Positions 11,048 to 23,040 of a DNA stretch of 64,000 nt are shown one piece after another; position 1 is the stretch's first letter, and each line of letters begins with the position of its first letter. A program made the position numbers and the translations under genes. The notes below the pieces were generated by a model, which saw only the letters and a list, made by a program, of their open reading frames with translations, made no database searches and was not told the origin of the DNA. This DNA comes from Ophiodon elongatus (Eukaryota; Chordata; Actinopteri; Perciformes; Hexagrammidae): positions 1,175,001 to 1,239,000 of the forward strand of contig JACSYO010002111.1 of NCBI GenBank assembly GCA_016806645.1, read 5' to 3'.

Positions 11048-12430
11048 TTCAGGATAACATAAAACAATAACACAATATGATCATGTCCAAATGCAATACT
11101 GAAGGTCAGAGGATGATCATGTTGAATTATCATTTTGAAACAACAAGCATAAAGGGATTCAGACATTTTGGCTCTTAAATTACTGAAGTCATGCTCTCAA
11201 ATGAAATGTTTGTGGTTACAAATGATCGGAACATCGAACATTAATGTTAACATTGTAACACATCTTAAGATATCCAAACACAACAACATTTAAAAGGTTA
11301 AATCAGAAGCGTATTGTCCAAAATTAGAGCAAAGCTACATCCTATTTATTTGGTAGATTTAGATTCGATGTTCCAAATAACACAGTCACTGTTTATCTTG
11401 CTCTGCAGTAGGCGACACAGTGATCGACCCGTATGTGAACGGCAGCGTTGAGAGAACCAACGCTCGCAAAAACCTCACAGTTATAATACAAAGGCATCAA
11501 TTCAGAATATGTTAGAACCTCAGAACCAAAACACAGCTGGTCGCCTGCTGCTCAACGCGTCGCGTAACTAAAATCCGACAAGCAAACAGAACCAAAAGTA
11601 AAGTACTCAACAGGCCGACAAATGCCCCTTATTATATTATTGGATGATTATTGCTGGTGCACCATTGTATTGTTGCAGGTGGTTGTGTTGGAGCTGATTT
11701 TATGGGCGACTAATGTACTCTCAATCATGTGTTTTGTGTGTAGAGACAAAACCCACTACCACCCAGAACACCTGGCTTCTGTCTCCGGGGTAACGGTTAC
11801 AGCCACCTTTCATTCCCTGGACGACGGGCTCTGGTGTTAACTGTGATGGAAACATGGCATCCGGGCGGACTCGCTGATTTGTTATGTGATATGTTATGTG
11901 TTATGTGGAAGTGAATACATATCAAACCTAATCAACAGGGATTTGGACGATTATTATCATTTCTTAACGTACCAAACGTAGCATTAATATGCTCTGTATC
12001 AAAGCCACCAGACTCCAGGTAAACAGCAGTTATTTTATCGCGCTGATCATCGAAAAACACACTTCATTCAAACTCGACAGAAACTAAATAACTTTAGTGC
12101 CACAGTAGCCTGACAATAACTCACTAATCAAGAAATAAATATAGAAATAGATTCCTCCTGACACCTGCTTTGCTCCATCGACATTGTGAACAGAAAAAAA
12201 CTAACACGTGGATAGTTTTGAAACGTGTATGACTATAATAGCAGCAGATTTCAGTTTAGTTGAAATCTGATTGTAATATTTGGATAGTTTTACAGTACAA
12301 GACATTTTTTATATTGATGTCACAAGAGGAAAGGTCAGAGGTTCACCAAACACATCATGGATCATGGATATCCCTTTATCATTTTAACTGAAATCAAATG
12401 ATGTTGATGGTGAGTTTTTGATCAAATTCA
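11048..12430. other. Intronic stretch, nothing recognised
   Basis: AT-rich sequence with short ORFs only. No simple repeat longer than about 20 bp and no recognisable element. Confidence 0.5.
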
Positions 12431-12639
12431 GATTGGACTGGACCTAAATTGTGATTGCAGAGAGACAGATCATGACTCTCATTAGGCTGTGGACCAGAGA
12501 CGGAGAGGTGGAGGTCATGAACAAAGGGCGAGTTCTACAAACCAGGAGGAAGGAAGATAAAGGGAAGAGAGCAGGAAGGAGTTTTGTGTGTTGTGTTTGG
12601 GTGTTGGGAAGGCAGAGAAAGAGGAGGCTGTGGTGTAGG

Positions 12640-12722
12640 GAGCAAGGGGGAGGAGGAGGATGGGTTGGGGGAGGAGAGGGGAGGAGGGAGGAGGGAGGGG
12701 TGGGGGGGGGGGGGCAGCGGAA
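12640..12722. repeat. Purine/G-rich tract
   Basis: GGAGGA and GGGGAGGAG repeats lead into a 13-base G run. Basic, Gly/Arg-rich ORFs across it are composition artefacts. Confidence 0.85.
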
Positions 12723-12855
12723 AACGGAAGGCAGGCTTTTGTGGCTGGCTGGACGTCGATCAGAGCAAAGCAGAGAGAAATCACTCGCTCACGGAGTCCG
12801 CCCAGCATGACTTCATGTTTTCTGGAGCCTCGGCCAAGGGCAGAGAAAGACAGTA

Positions 12856-12858
<3 letters not shown>

Positions 12859-12902
<44 letters not shown>
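12859..12902. repeat. (CA)n microsatellite
   Basis: About 22 CA units. Confidence 0.96.
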
Positions 12903-12904
<2 letters not shown>

Positions 12905-13066
12905 AGCTATGAAGCACAACAAGGCACATCATCATCTAGGAAGCATCGCCACGCGAGGAGGATGGGGGGACAGAGGCAGCGTGGACACAACCTATAGCTC
13001 AGAGAGCTCTTTACTGTCGGGGAGAACGCCCTTGCAGACACCAGACACTCCTCGCCTCCAACGCAC

Positions 13067-13178
13067 CTTCCTCCTCACTGTCCTCCTCACCTTCCTCCTC
13101 ACCGTCCTCCAGCTCATTGATTGCATATAGACAGACAGCCAGACAGCCAGGCAGGCTGGCTGGCTGGCTGGCTGGCTG
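13067..13178. repeat. Short CTCCTCAC repeat plus (AGAC)/(AGCC)/(CTGG) tetranucleotides
   Basis: 13067-13110 holds two near-identical 24-bp units of CTTCCTCCTCAC type. 13129-13178 shifts from AGAC through AGCC to CTGG tetramers. AGCC and GGCT are reverse complements, so the tract can fold on itself. Confidence 0.85.
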
Positions 13179-13252
13179 CGCGAACGGATGCCACTCACAC
13201 CCTCCTCCCCTACAGCCACCCGCCTATTACCCATCACCCACCCCTCCCCAGC

Positions 13253-13253
<1 letters not shown>

Positions 13254-13323
<70 letters not shown>
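13254..13323. repeat. (CA)n microsatellite
   Basis: About 35 uninterrupted AC units. Confidence 0.97.
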
Positions 13324-13325
<2 letters not shown>

Positions 13326-13679
13326 ATGCTTGGCTAATTAATAGCCACTGTTCAGTGAGACAAGGTCATGCTGCCAGGGGGCTAAACACAATGCCACAAA
13401 GCTGACACCTCTGCTGGGACACGAGACAGAAGCTGTTAATGCACTCCTCCATTGTCCTGTCCCGGTGGAGGCTGTCCCTTGTCCCCACCCACCTCCACCC
13501 ACCCCCGGGTTTTTGGGGTTTTCTTTTTTTGCAGTGTACGCCACTGTGATAGCAGTAAGTGATTGTTTTTCCTGTGCAGTGAAGGTCATGTCAGTCCCAC
13601 ACCAGGTCCAAGTGGGTGTAACCATCTGCTGCCTGCATGTTATGGTTTAGTTTCTTATTTCTTCTTTATATGCCTCCCA

Positions 13680-16570
13680 ACCGTTCTGTAAAAGCCTTTT
13701 TCACGTAAGTAATATAATATTATTCAATGCATCCTCATCTCTCAAGAAAAGATTAGATTGGAGTCATTTCCACATATTCAGTATATATGATTATAAATAA
13801 ATCCCAACGTGGTCTAAACACTACAGGTAGCCTACAGATGGATCTAACAGGATCTAAACATTCCTGTGGCTTCCTGTATCTCCTGTCTGCTGGGAGCGGT
13901 CCGACTTGAGCCCCTGCTGCTGCCGCCTGATCTCCTCTACTCTCCAGGAACGACGACTTATGGTGCATTACTTTTCATTGGTTTGAGTACAATAAGTGGA
14001 TGATAAAAGCCTATATTATTTATTTGGCTTTAACAATTACACTTTGGGGGAAACCACATAGAAACCAACTGTTCACAGGAAACAGTTGCAGTACTTTTGG
14101 TTTCATCACTGTACTCATGTGGCCGCTGCACTACAGTTATAAAAGTATAAGTTGCCATGCAATGTCTTTGGCCACGAAGGAATGGTGCAGCATAAAGACA
14201 CAGTAAAGTTCTCCTCAGTCAGTTGCTTAGACGACATCCTCGTCATCATGGCCCACAAATTGGTGCTGTAATGTTATCTCAGTATGCTGAAACTATGCTA
14301 AACTAAACAATGCTAAAACATGGAGCAACAATAACAGAAGGAGAGAAGAGCTTTTACTGACGCAGTAATGTCATTAACACCGCAATGTCTGTCTAATGGT
14401 TATATGATGACTTACACGCCATACGATACAGAATCTCTCCTCCACTTGATTTCATCTCTTATGGTTCTCAGCGCTACCATTACACTATTCTAAATCAATG
14501 CCGTTTACTTACATTGTAAGGTTACTTTGTGTTTCAGGTAATTATTCATGGTCCAAAAACAAACTGGGGAGCAATTTTTTTAATTGGCCTTCTGAAGCAG
14601 TACTGCATGTTGTTTATGAACATAATGTATAAGCATCTCTGCTAAACAAACTAATCAATCAATGAAATATTTCAGCCAATAAATCACACAATTGTCAGGC
14701 TTGCATATGACATGAGTCTCAGTAAATCTAAAAGCAAAAACACGGGGTTGGACTTGCCCACACTGCACTCTTGAGCAGATACAGGCAGTAAATGATGTAG
14801 TGTGCACTCAGTGAAATGTTTTTCACCCATCCCTGCTCTCTGTACATGATGCTCCACTGAGTGCCACGGAAAAGGCTCCGAGCTTCAGCTGCGACTTAAA
14901 CGACAGCCTGATGGAGTGGAGCGTGGGCCCGCTGAACTTCACCCAGAAGGCAACGGTCCTCCCCATAAGTATTCAGAGCAGGGAACTGTGGGTGATCTTT
15001 AGTAATGTTCCAGCTGATTGCTGTAGGATGGCAGGGGTGATTTGTTGGCATCACCTTCCCACGGAAAAAAAAGGGAAGGGAAAAAAATCTGTGAGCCCAT
15101 CTCGTGCATTTACCAAGGATGAGAGGCGAGGAAAGAGAAATGAGACATACTCTTCTTTATCTCTTTCCTTCTCTTTTCTAAGTAGGCTTGAAGGTCACTG
15201 CGTATGAAACAATCCATAACAGATGTCCCCTTGCAGAATCTGAGCGGAGACAAACGGCATCTGCTGCTCCGTCATGCTCTCTCTGAAATGGCCCCTTTCT
15301 CTTAATAACTCACTGTCTTCTCATGTGACATTTCAATATTCACAGACACATGCTCGTCCTGCAGGCTGCTTTATTGTCCGGTAACAGCCTGTGCAAAATG
15401 TCAATGCATTTGGTGCACTGACATGTTGTCGGGGCTGCAACCTCATGCTCACATGGCCCACGGCGCTGCGTTGGGCCACATGCAGCTTCAGACAGCAAAT
15501 TAGCTATTTTGTGTTATTTTATCTAATTTTAAAAAGTGATGGTTTTACTAAGATGTTTCCTCATGAAGTAGAAAGGAGCATCATACATTAATTGTTTCCC
15601 TTTCTTTCCCTACAGGAACAAATCCCTTGATAAAGGCAAATCCCTTCTGTTACAATGAACACGATTGACAACAACCAGGATCAGCTGATTGTATGACAAA
15701 GTGATTGCACATAATCCCTCAAAAATAATTTTGTGTTAACTTTCTCTTAAGAGTTGAGATCGGAGAACACAAACAGGAGAGCTGCTGGAAGATTTGGTTG
15801 AATCTGATGCAATAAATGTCTTAACTTCATCTTGAGCTACATGGGCTAAATGTAGTTCAATCAGAGAGAGAGAGACAAGTGAGGTGAAGAAAATATAATT
15901 GTTATTTATATGACGATGATGTAGTCTTGACAGGGAGATTTGTAAAGGAGAGGAGTCTGATAAATCCCCCCGTGGAGTACAGACACTGGTGGTGGCTGAT
16001 AAAATGATGAAATGAGGATCTGATGAATCTGATGAAGACTGGGTAGTGACGGGGAGGTGGAGGAGCGCGTGTACTGGCAATATGAACCTACTGCTGGTAT
16101 TAAAAAAGACAGCAGCAAGATGATAGTCTGACAACGTAGGTGTGTCACTGTGCTATTGGATAGAAGAGATCAGCTGATCAGAACAGCTGTTGTCATGATT
16201 GATAGCCACTAACAGCAAAGAAAGTATGAGTGAGCATGTGTGAGAGGAGTGAAAGGCAGATGTATGAGAAATAAACTACGGGCCTAAACATGTAAAACTT
16301 TAGTCTTCCTGACTGAACTTAGGCTCGAGCTTCATTTCAACTCAGACAGACACACCTGTCATCAGATAATGGGAATTAATTTTCTACCAAAGATATCTGG
16401 TCCCAGATACAGTACATTTATGTGAAATTAAGATTAACTACAGTGTGCCTCCACCAACCAGTAAAGTTGCAGTTCCCATGGCATGTCTGTCCAAAATGTC
16501 ATTACTCCATCATTTTGTCCTATTGTCCTGACATTTGTGTGAAAATGTCACAATTACCATATTCATTCTT
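13680..16570. other. Intronic stretch, no gene recognised
   Basis: No simple arrays of note and no recognisable mobile element. The ORFs (up to 132 codons at 15736-16134, minus strand) show no motif and lack splice context. Confidence 0.5.
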
Positions 16571-16574
16571 GAGT

Positions 16575-16895
16575 AATGACCAAAAATCTGTCACAGTGAA
16601 CTTTGACCAGCAAATTCTAATCAGTTTGTCCTGTAGTCCTGGTGGACGGTTCTGCCGAATTTGAACAAATCCCTTGAAGGTGTTCTTGAGATATCATGAG
16701 AATGGGACATGAGGTCACAGCGACCTTCACCTTTGACAACCAGAATCTAATCAGTTCATCTTGACTTCAATCTGAAGAAATTCACTCCAGGCGTACCTGA
16801 GATATCGAGTTCATGATATTGGGACGGATGGGAGGTCACAGCGATCTTGACCTTTAAACCACCAAGATCTAATTTCATCCTTGACTCCACTGTTG
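16575..16895. repeat. Dispersed fish repeat with ~122-bp internal periodicity
   Basis: The motif TCACAG(T/C)GA(A/C/T)CTT recurs at 16591, 16715 and 16836 (spacings 124 and 121). Between copies are shared blocks such as TCTAATCAGTT, AAATT/GAAGAAATTC and CTTGAGATATC / CTGAGATATCG. From memory this is a common intronic repeat of percomorph fish. I cannot assign a class. Confidence 0.7.
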
Positions 16896-16959
16896 TCCCC
16901 TCAATGCAATTGAAGAGGCTCTCAATTTGATTTGAATGTTTTATATTTTGTAAATGTAT

Positions 16960-19620
16960 TATTTTCAGTAAGTAGTGTTTCCTAGCATGAAGGACTACAT
17001 GATGAATCTTATTTACACTGCCAGGAATACGGTCTTCTTTTACTTCATTTATTTCACTTGCTGTCAGTCTAAAAGTATACTGGGACTAAAACTGATAAAT
17101 TAATGTAGAATAGATTTCCAGAAGAAATACAGCACACATGACCTCAGTGTCCTAAATGGTAGCTATGGTCCTGAGTAGTTGCCATTTAAATTGAAGCGTA
17201 ATGCCAAATGTGCATTCGGTTTCGGGGGTTGGGGCTGGGACCGGGGGCAAGTGGGTGTCTGGCCCCGGGCAGAAGAACAGTTAGAAACAGCCCTGGCCCC
17301 AAGTGTCCATTGCCTGGTGTCGGCTGTACTTGAACAGGTGTTTTTAAATCTCTCACTGGAGTAATAAGGCACATGTAAGCTGCATGAGCTAATGTACACC
17401 GGGCTGCATTCAAGAAAGTGACAATATGGCGGATGTTACACAAAGCTCTGACTTTTCACACCAGTGAATGTGTCTTATTAGGAGTAGCGGTCGCCTTTTT
17501 TTACAGAGCTCCTGTGGTTAAGTGGCTGCTTTAATTAGGCAAGCATTATTGTGCAGTCATTCAGTAGACACTGTTAAGTCAAACAACTCAGTTAAGCCTT
17601 GCACTCAGTACAAATGTGGCTTAATTGGGAGTTAAAAGTCTCACTGTCGGGTTTTGAAATCTAATCAGCATGCCTTTGAAAGCGCAATCTGCTCGGAGCA
17701 GCCAACACTTTGGCTGTTTTGGTTTGTTTTGGTTGATTGTAAGAAGCATTACATTTAGCTCTTCATCCCCCACTAAGAAAAGCTGAATGTGAAGTCATGA
17801 TGGCAAAATAAAATGGAATTGACTTGATAAAATGTATTTATTAAAGAAACAGCCAGGAGACAGCCATAATACATATACGTCTTCTGAATGAAGTCTCTAA
17901 TTGGTTTATGGAATACAGGTGCTCAGCACTGATATGTCATAGACTAGATAAAGGACATGGAGTAAACTATTATATATACCTATTACTTAATAATAGGACA
18001 AAACAGTACAATGTCAATACGGAAAATACTTTCATTGAACGTTTTCATTGAAAGTGACTAATGAATTTTCAGGAAAAGAGCAGCAGCTTTGGCACTGGAA
18101 AGTGAATGCATCTGAAAGTATTCACTTCATGAATGGCATCCTGTCAGAATCAGAAATGCAGAAAATTTGGTATTTGAATCATCTAAAAAAGGTGGAGCCA
18201 ATACATGTTTTTCTAAATAGTTTTTTCTTGATAAATACTACTCGATTACCAAAACTGAGGACTAAATAAAAAATTGATGTCTAACTTCAGTTGTGAAGTT
18301 ACTCTGATCTTCAAGCATTTCAAAAGGCAAAATGCTTTAGGTTTCACATTTGTTAGTCGGTCCAAGTAAATACATTGAGACCTGCGTCACCACATGTATT
18401 TCATAAATTAGGGGCCGCGATAATAAGACAATTTGCTTAATTACACATCCAGCAGTTATGGAGAAACATTATGTCATTAATTTACAACACATCATTCATC
18501 ATATGTGTCATGTTTCTGGCCACCTTGCAAACATAAGCCAGAAATTCAATAGGTCTGTTTTTGGTTTGACTGAATGCTCCACTGTGTTCACCAGCGAGTT
18601 TCTAACTGTGTCTGAGCAGGTAGTGAACAATAGAGCTGAAACTCACTGTAAATCTCTGTAAAGCCAAGAGAAGCTACAGATTCAGCTGATCCTTCTTTGC
18701 AGCAGTATAAACGACCTCTTTCACACTGTCACACTGCCATTTGATACATCGTCATTATAAAGCATATTGATTATAGATGCTTTAAACTCTTGAATATAAT
18801 CCTCCATCTCTGAGACCTGTGTTATGTGTGAATGGTCTTCTCCACGGGGCCACTAGGGTGTCTAGAGTAATCTGCCACGGATCAACAAGCCTGCTTGAGC
18901 TAGCTCTGCCATTTTAGGTTACAATACACTGATGTTGCCTGATTGCCACTCTGTCTCCAACCAACCAATATCTGTAACACTGAATAAGTGAATCCAGAGA
19001 GAGGTGAATGGATGTTTTTCTATGCTATACAGCTGAAGATATGGTATCAAGATCCACAATTTACGCTCGCCTCAGCCTCACATCTTGGAGCATGTGAGGC
19101 AACAACTGTATGGACACAGGTCAGCCTTCTTTCTTCCATCCAGCAGGACAATCTTTCAGCTCTTGCTTGTGACAGGATCCAAACTTAGATCATGTGATGG
19201 CAACTGAGCTCTTTGCAGCTTCATGCTCCAGACTGACAAAGAAAGCTCCAGAAAAGCAAGTAAGCGGCCGCTGAGTTAAGATGTGCTGAAATCACTTCGT
19301 TACATTTTCTGTCAATCACCTAATTAATTAAATTACTCGCTTCAGCTCTATATGCCCGTTCTCGGTAAAGAGAAGTGTCTTTAAGAATGAGGTAAACAGA
19401 CAGGCCTGTCGTAGCTCTAGGGCAACATGTGAAATATAATTACAATAACGGCCATAAACCCTAAAAACATGTGACTGAAGCAAACCCCAACCAGTGAGCT
19501 ACTGGGGAACTAGATCAAATCAAACAATAAGAGAGGTCCACCGAAATAAGACAGATCTGGTAACTGAGCATTAAAAGACAGGGAAAGGATGAAGACGCCC
19601 ACGCTTTACTCTTACGTTTG
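16960..19620. other. Intronic stretch, no gene recognised
   Basis: AT-rich. A G-rich patch at 17220-17275 and a NotI-type GCGGCCGC at 19264-19271 are the only compositional features noted. Confidence 0.5.
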
Positions 19621-19621
19621 A

Positions 19622-19624
<3 letters not shown>

Positions 19625-19683
<59 letters not shown>

Positions 19684-19693
19684 GTGTGTGTGT
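19625..19693. repeat. (TG)n microsatellite
   Basis: About 34 TG units with one GCG interruption near the right end. Confidence 0.97.
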
Positions 19694-20939
19694 TATGGGC
19701 ATTGAAGTATTGAACAAAGGCCTGTAGATCAAACCCTACACACATTACTTTGTCCTTGCGTCATCTGGGATGGTGAGCGGATTAACACCTATTGCATCAA
19801 GCTGAGGCACCTTCCGCCCGGCAATTATCGCTCATTCCATTGAAGGGTAGGAGTGAATATGAAATTAAATGGCTTACTTTTTCCCAGTTGAACAAAAAGA
19901 ATTGTCAGGATGGACAAAGAGAAAGACGGGCACCATGTAGCATTGTAGGTAGGCACCATAATGTCATAAAATGTGATGAGGAACGGAACTGCCTTCATCT
20001 GAACGGCCAAAATGAGCAGGTTATTAAATCACTAAAATAAGGCAATGTTGTTCAAAATTGTGCCTAGAGCTGAAAAGAAGAGAGGAAAAAAGAGAAAGTG
20101 ATGGAATCGGAGAGAGGGAAAGAGAAATCAAATGCATACTTGAACTGGTGTCGGAGTGGAAGATAAGGAAGGCCAAGGAGATGAGTGATTGTGAATCGAT
20201 ACCCTCTGGGCACGCTGCTCTTCTCTCCCCTGCCAAAGAGTTAACCTTGCGGGTCAGCGCTGATTCAATACTCCTCGGCACACAAACCCCTTCATTAACA
20301 GCCCGGCATTAGCAAATCACTGCTTGGTTTTGTTTTTTGTCTTATAGAGTGCAAAACAGTTCGGTTCAACCAGTGAGTATTTACAGGCTGAAGGCACTTT
20401 TATCTTCTTGTGTCGTCACCCCAAAGAACACATGAACAAAACAAGACGAGTCCAGGACATCTAGGTCGGTCCAAGATGTGTTCTGCCTCCAGATTAATGC
20501 AAACGCTACGTTCAGACCGACATGCATCATCTGGAAACACACTGCACAATGGCATATTCCTGGTAGATTACTAAGTAACTTGAATGGCGTCATTTAACTG
20601 ATTGCCTCTCAATCGTTGAATGATTGCTATTGTGATAACTTTCCATGGTATCTTAAACTGGTACTGGTCTTCCAGAATAGTATTTCATTGTCCAACTGGT
20701 ACCTGAAACAACACACCAAAGCTAATACAGGCCCTCTAGTTTTTCTATACTGTGCTGTTTTCAATCAAAATGCCTGTAAAGTCTGGAAGGTGGGGAAAAC
20801 TGTCTTTTTTTCAACTTCTGTATTGTTTTTGAAGCCTTCCTTCCAGCACAAAAACAGTTTGACGGGTCAAGAAACACCAGCCACCAGATGATCAGACAGG
20901 TTGAGGCAGTCAGCGTCTGTCAGCCGATGTTTACAACAG

Positions 20940-21240
20940 AGCTCTGCTGTTGCTTTGTCCAAGCGTCTTGGCATGGGAGAGGCCTCAAATCATCAAGGAG
21001 ACGAGGAGGAGGAGGTACAGTGGATGTCGGGCAAGAGTGTAATGCTAGGCAGAAAAAAGAGACACAAGCCGTATCTCCTTCTATCATGGTAAACATGATT
21101 GGCTAACAAGATGGACGAGCTAGCAGCCCTGGCCAGGAGTCAGAGAGAGCATCGTGAGACAGTGCTTTGTGTGTCACTGAGACATGGCTACACATGGACA
21201 TCCCGGACTCCAACGTGTCTCTAGACAACTTCTGGTCTGT
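20940..21240 (+). pseudogene. Broken fragment of a CR1/L2/Rex1-like LINE ORF2 (endonuclease start)
   Basis: Reading plus-strand frames in order gives a basic stretch with KKRHKPYL (near 21055), NKMDELAALARSQREHRE (21105-21158) and, after a frameshift near 21167, CVTETWLHMDIPDSNV. NK(x)DEL...ARxQRE...TETWL is, from family knowledge, the start of the apurinic endonuclease domain of fish non-LTR retrotransposons. In-frame stops lie before 21105, the frame shifts within 60 bases, and similarity ends near 21230. This is a dead 5'-part fragment with no reverse transcriptase domain here. Confidence 0.7.
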
Positions 21241-21989
21241 GGGGGTTTATATTTTAAGATCCTTTAACCAGTTTATATTGATTCTTCTAAATATTCGGCA
21301 TTGTGTGTATTTCTGTATTCCATCTCACTTATATATTTCCTTGGGATGATTAGAATTATATTCTTATCTTAAAAAATCAGCTACATTTGGAAGAGAAACC
21401 AAAGCCACCTCCAAATAAAGTGGTTTGGATATTGTATCTAAGCTGTTGTTAGATTGTCTGACCGATTGTGTTTCTATCACGTCGGATTTTGTTGTTGTGA
21501 TGCTGCTTGCTCCCAGAATCCACTTTGGTGAGTACAATGGTATTGTAATCAAAAGAAACAATGGACAAAGCTAAACATATGTTGTAATAAACCAGAATGG
21601 TCCATTGAAACCAGGTTTCAGGTTCCACAGCGAGGTCTCTGGAGAGGTGGGGGTCGTTGGGACAGATACGGAGAAACATCAATCCATCCCGTCATGGGTG
21701 GGTGTCACTGACTGACCAATATCTAATTCTTAATAAAAAGACTATCAGTATCAGCCCGAGATATTGGCAAACCCAGTCAGACCTGAGAGTTCTATTTCTT
21801 TCTCCCTCTTATTAATCGCTATTGGATTTGGAGGATCAGCAGGTGTGATGCCCCATCGGCGCTGAAGCTCTGTCCGTTTCTCTTATCTTTGTTTCCCCCA
21901 TCATTGTTTATTTCCTTCTTCCCCTTGTTCCTTCCCTTCCCCCCACCTCACCTGACATATATGCGTATGGAGGGAGGAGGCGAAGAAAA

Positions 21990-22390
21990 TAAAGATCTGA
22001 CCGACCCGGGGCGCACACCTCCTGACCAGATTAGGACACATGAATGGATAAGAAGCAGCACACTATGCCGCCGTCGTCGCCGCCGCCATTGCTGGGTGTT
22101 TTTAAAGGTGCATTTGAAATTGCCTCAGTGAGCTGATAAACTGAGTCTTTGGCAGGCAATGAGTGTTTGCGGGGCATAATCTCTCACAGCGGGGATGCGC
22201 TTGAGTGCTGGACAGCGAGAAATTCGATTAACGCCCCCTCCGGGTCCCCAAAACCCTTCCCGGAGCCCCATCACCGTTCCCCCACCTCAGAACGGGGATG
22301 GATATGGACCCCGTCACCCGCTACTGGCTGGTGACAAAGCCGCTGCTCCCCGGCAGGAAAACCATCTGCTGGCGACAAGGCTTTAAAAGC
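21990..22390. other. GC- and CpG-richer island
   Basis: Within AT-rich intron this stretch has CCGCCGTCGTCGCCGCCGCC (22070-22087), several CpGs and CCCC/GGGG runs. No exon with signal peptide and phase-1 donor is seen on the minus strand. It could be a regulatory element or an alternative promoter of the host gene, but the base composition is the only evidence. Confidence 0.35.
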
Positions 22391-22944
22391 AAACCCCATG
22401 CTGGCAAAGATGGCTGACTAGTTGCTGTGGGTTTATATGTTTGAGTGTGTTCGTCTGTTCTCATGTGTTTTAACCCTCTTTACACCTGACAATAACATGC
22501 ATCCTGGGTAATCAGATTCAGATCAGTCAGGCAGTGGAAAATAGAAATGCAATAACTCAATGTATTAAATGCAAGCAAGACGCATGAAAGAGCAGATCGA
22601 CCAAACCACATTCTGGAGGTGAGCAGAGACACGCTTTTGCACCAGAGTGTGAATGCACCATGTCTCCAGTGCAAACCTCTGGGATACACAAACACAAATT
22701 AAGTTTTATGCATGAATCCAGCCAGGAGCTGTGCAGCGCAGAAGACGGCTCAGCCTCTAACTTCACACCCTACTGGTTCACCTCTTTAACTTTGCTCTCT
22801 TCACTGCTGGCTCCATCATTACAGACACGTGTTGTGTGGCCGAGTACTGTTCAAAGCTCCACAACTTCATGTTCAATTCTAAGAGACAAGAAAGTTTTAA
22901 AGACTACCTCAAAGCACCAGACCGAGAATATTTCCGTTTAACTG

Positions 22945-23040
22945 ACTTGACAAGAAGCGACCCGTTGAGTCGATTCGGGCCGGGCTCGAGCCATTTAGAG
23001 CAGGTTCAGGTCGGACTCAGGCTCATTTAACTTCTCTCCT
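22945..23040. repeat. Fragment of a GGGCCGGGCTCGAG-type dispersed repeat
   Basis: CGATTCGGGCCGGGCTCG followed by CAGGTTCAGGTCGGACTCAG has the pattern of a known fish repeat rich in CGGG/CGGAC motifs. A possible relative lies at 45640-45715 (CCCGACTCGGGCC). Confidence 0.4.

Noticed and set aside
12451..13321. Cluster of 90-156-codon ORFs on both strands
   Set aside because: They translate the G-rich tract, two CA arrays and the tetranucleotide tract. Overlapping frames on both strands are open for composition reasons.
15736..16134. 132-codon minus-strand ORF
   Set aside because: Ser/His/Leu-rich without motif, no splice sites in a consistent phase, no hydrophobic start; probably chance.
19264..19271. 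NotI-type GCGGCCGC
   Set aside because: An isolated 8-mer, not part of a CpG island or construct.
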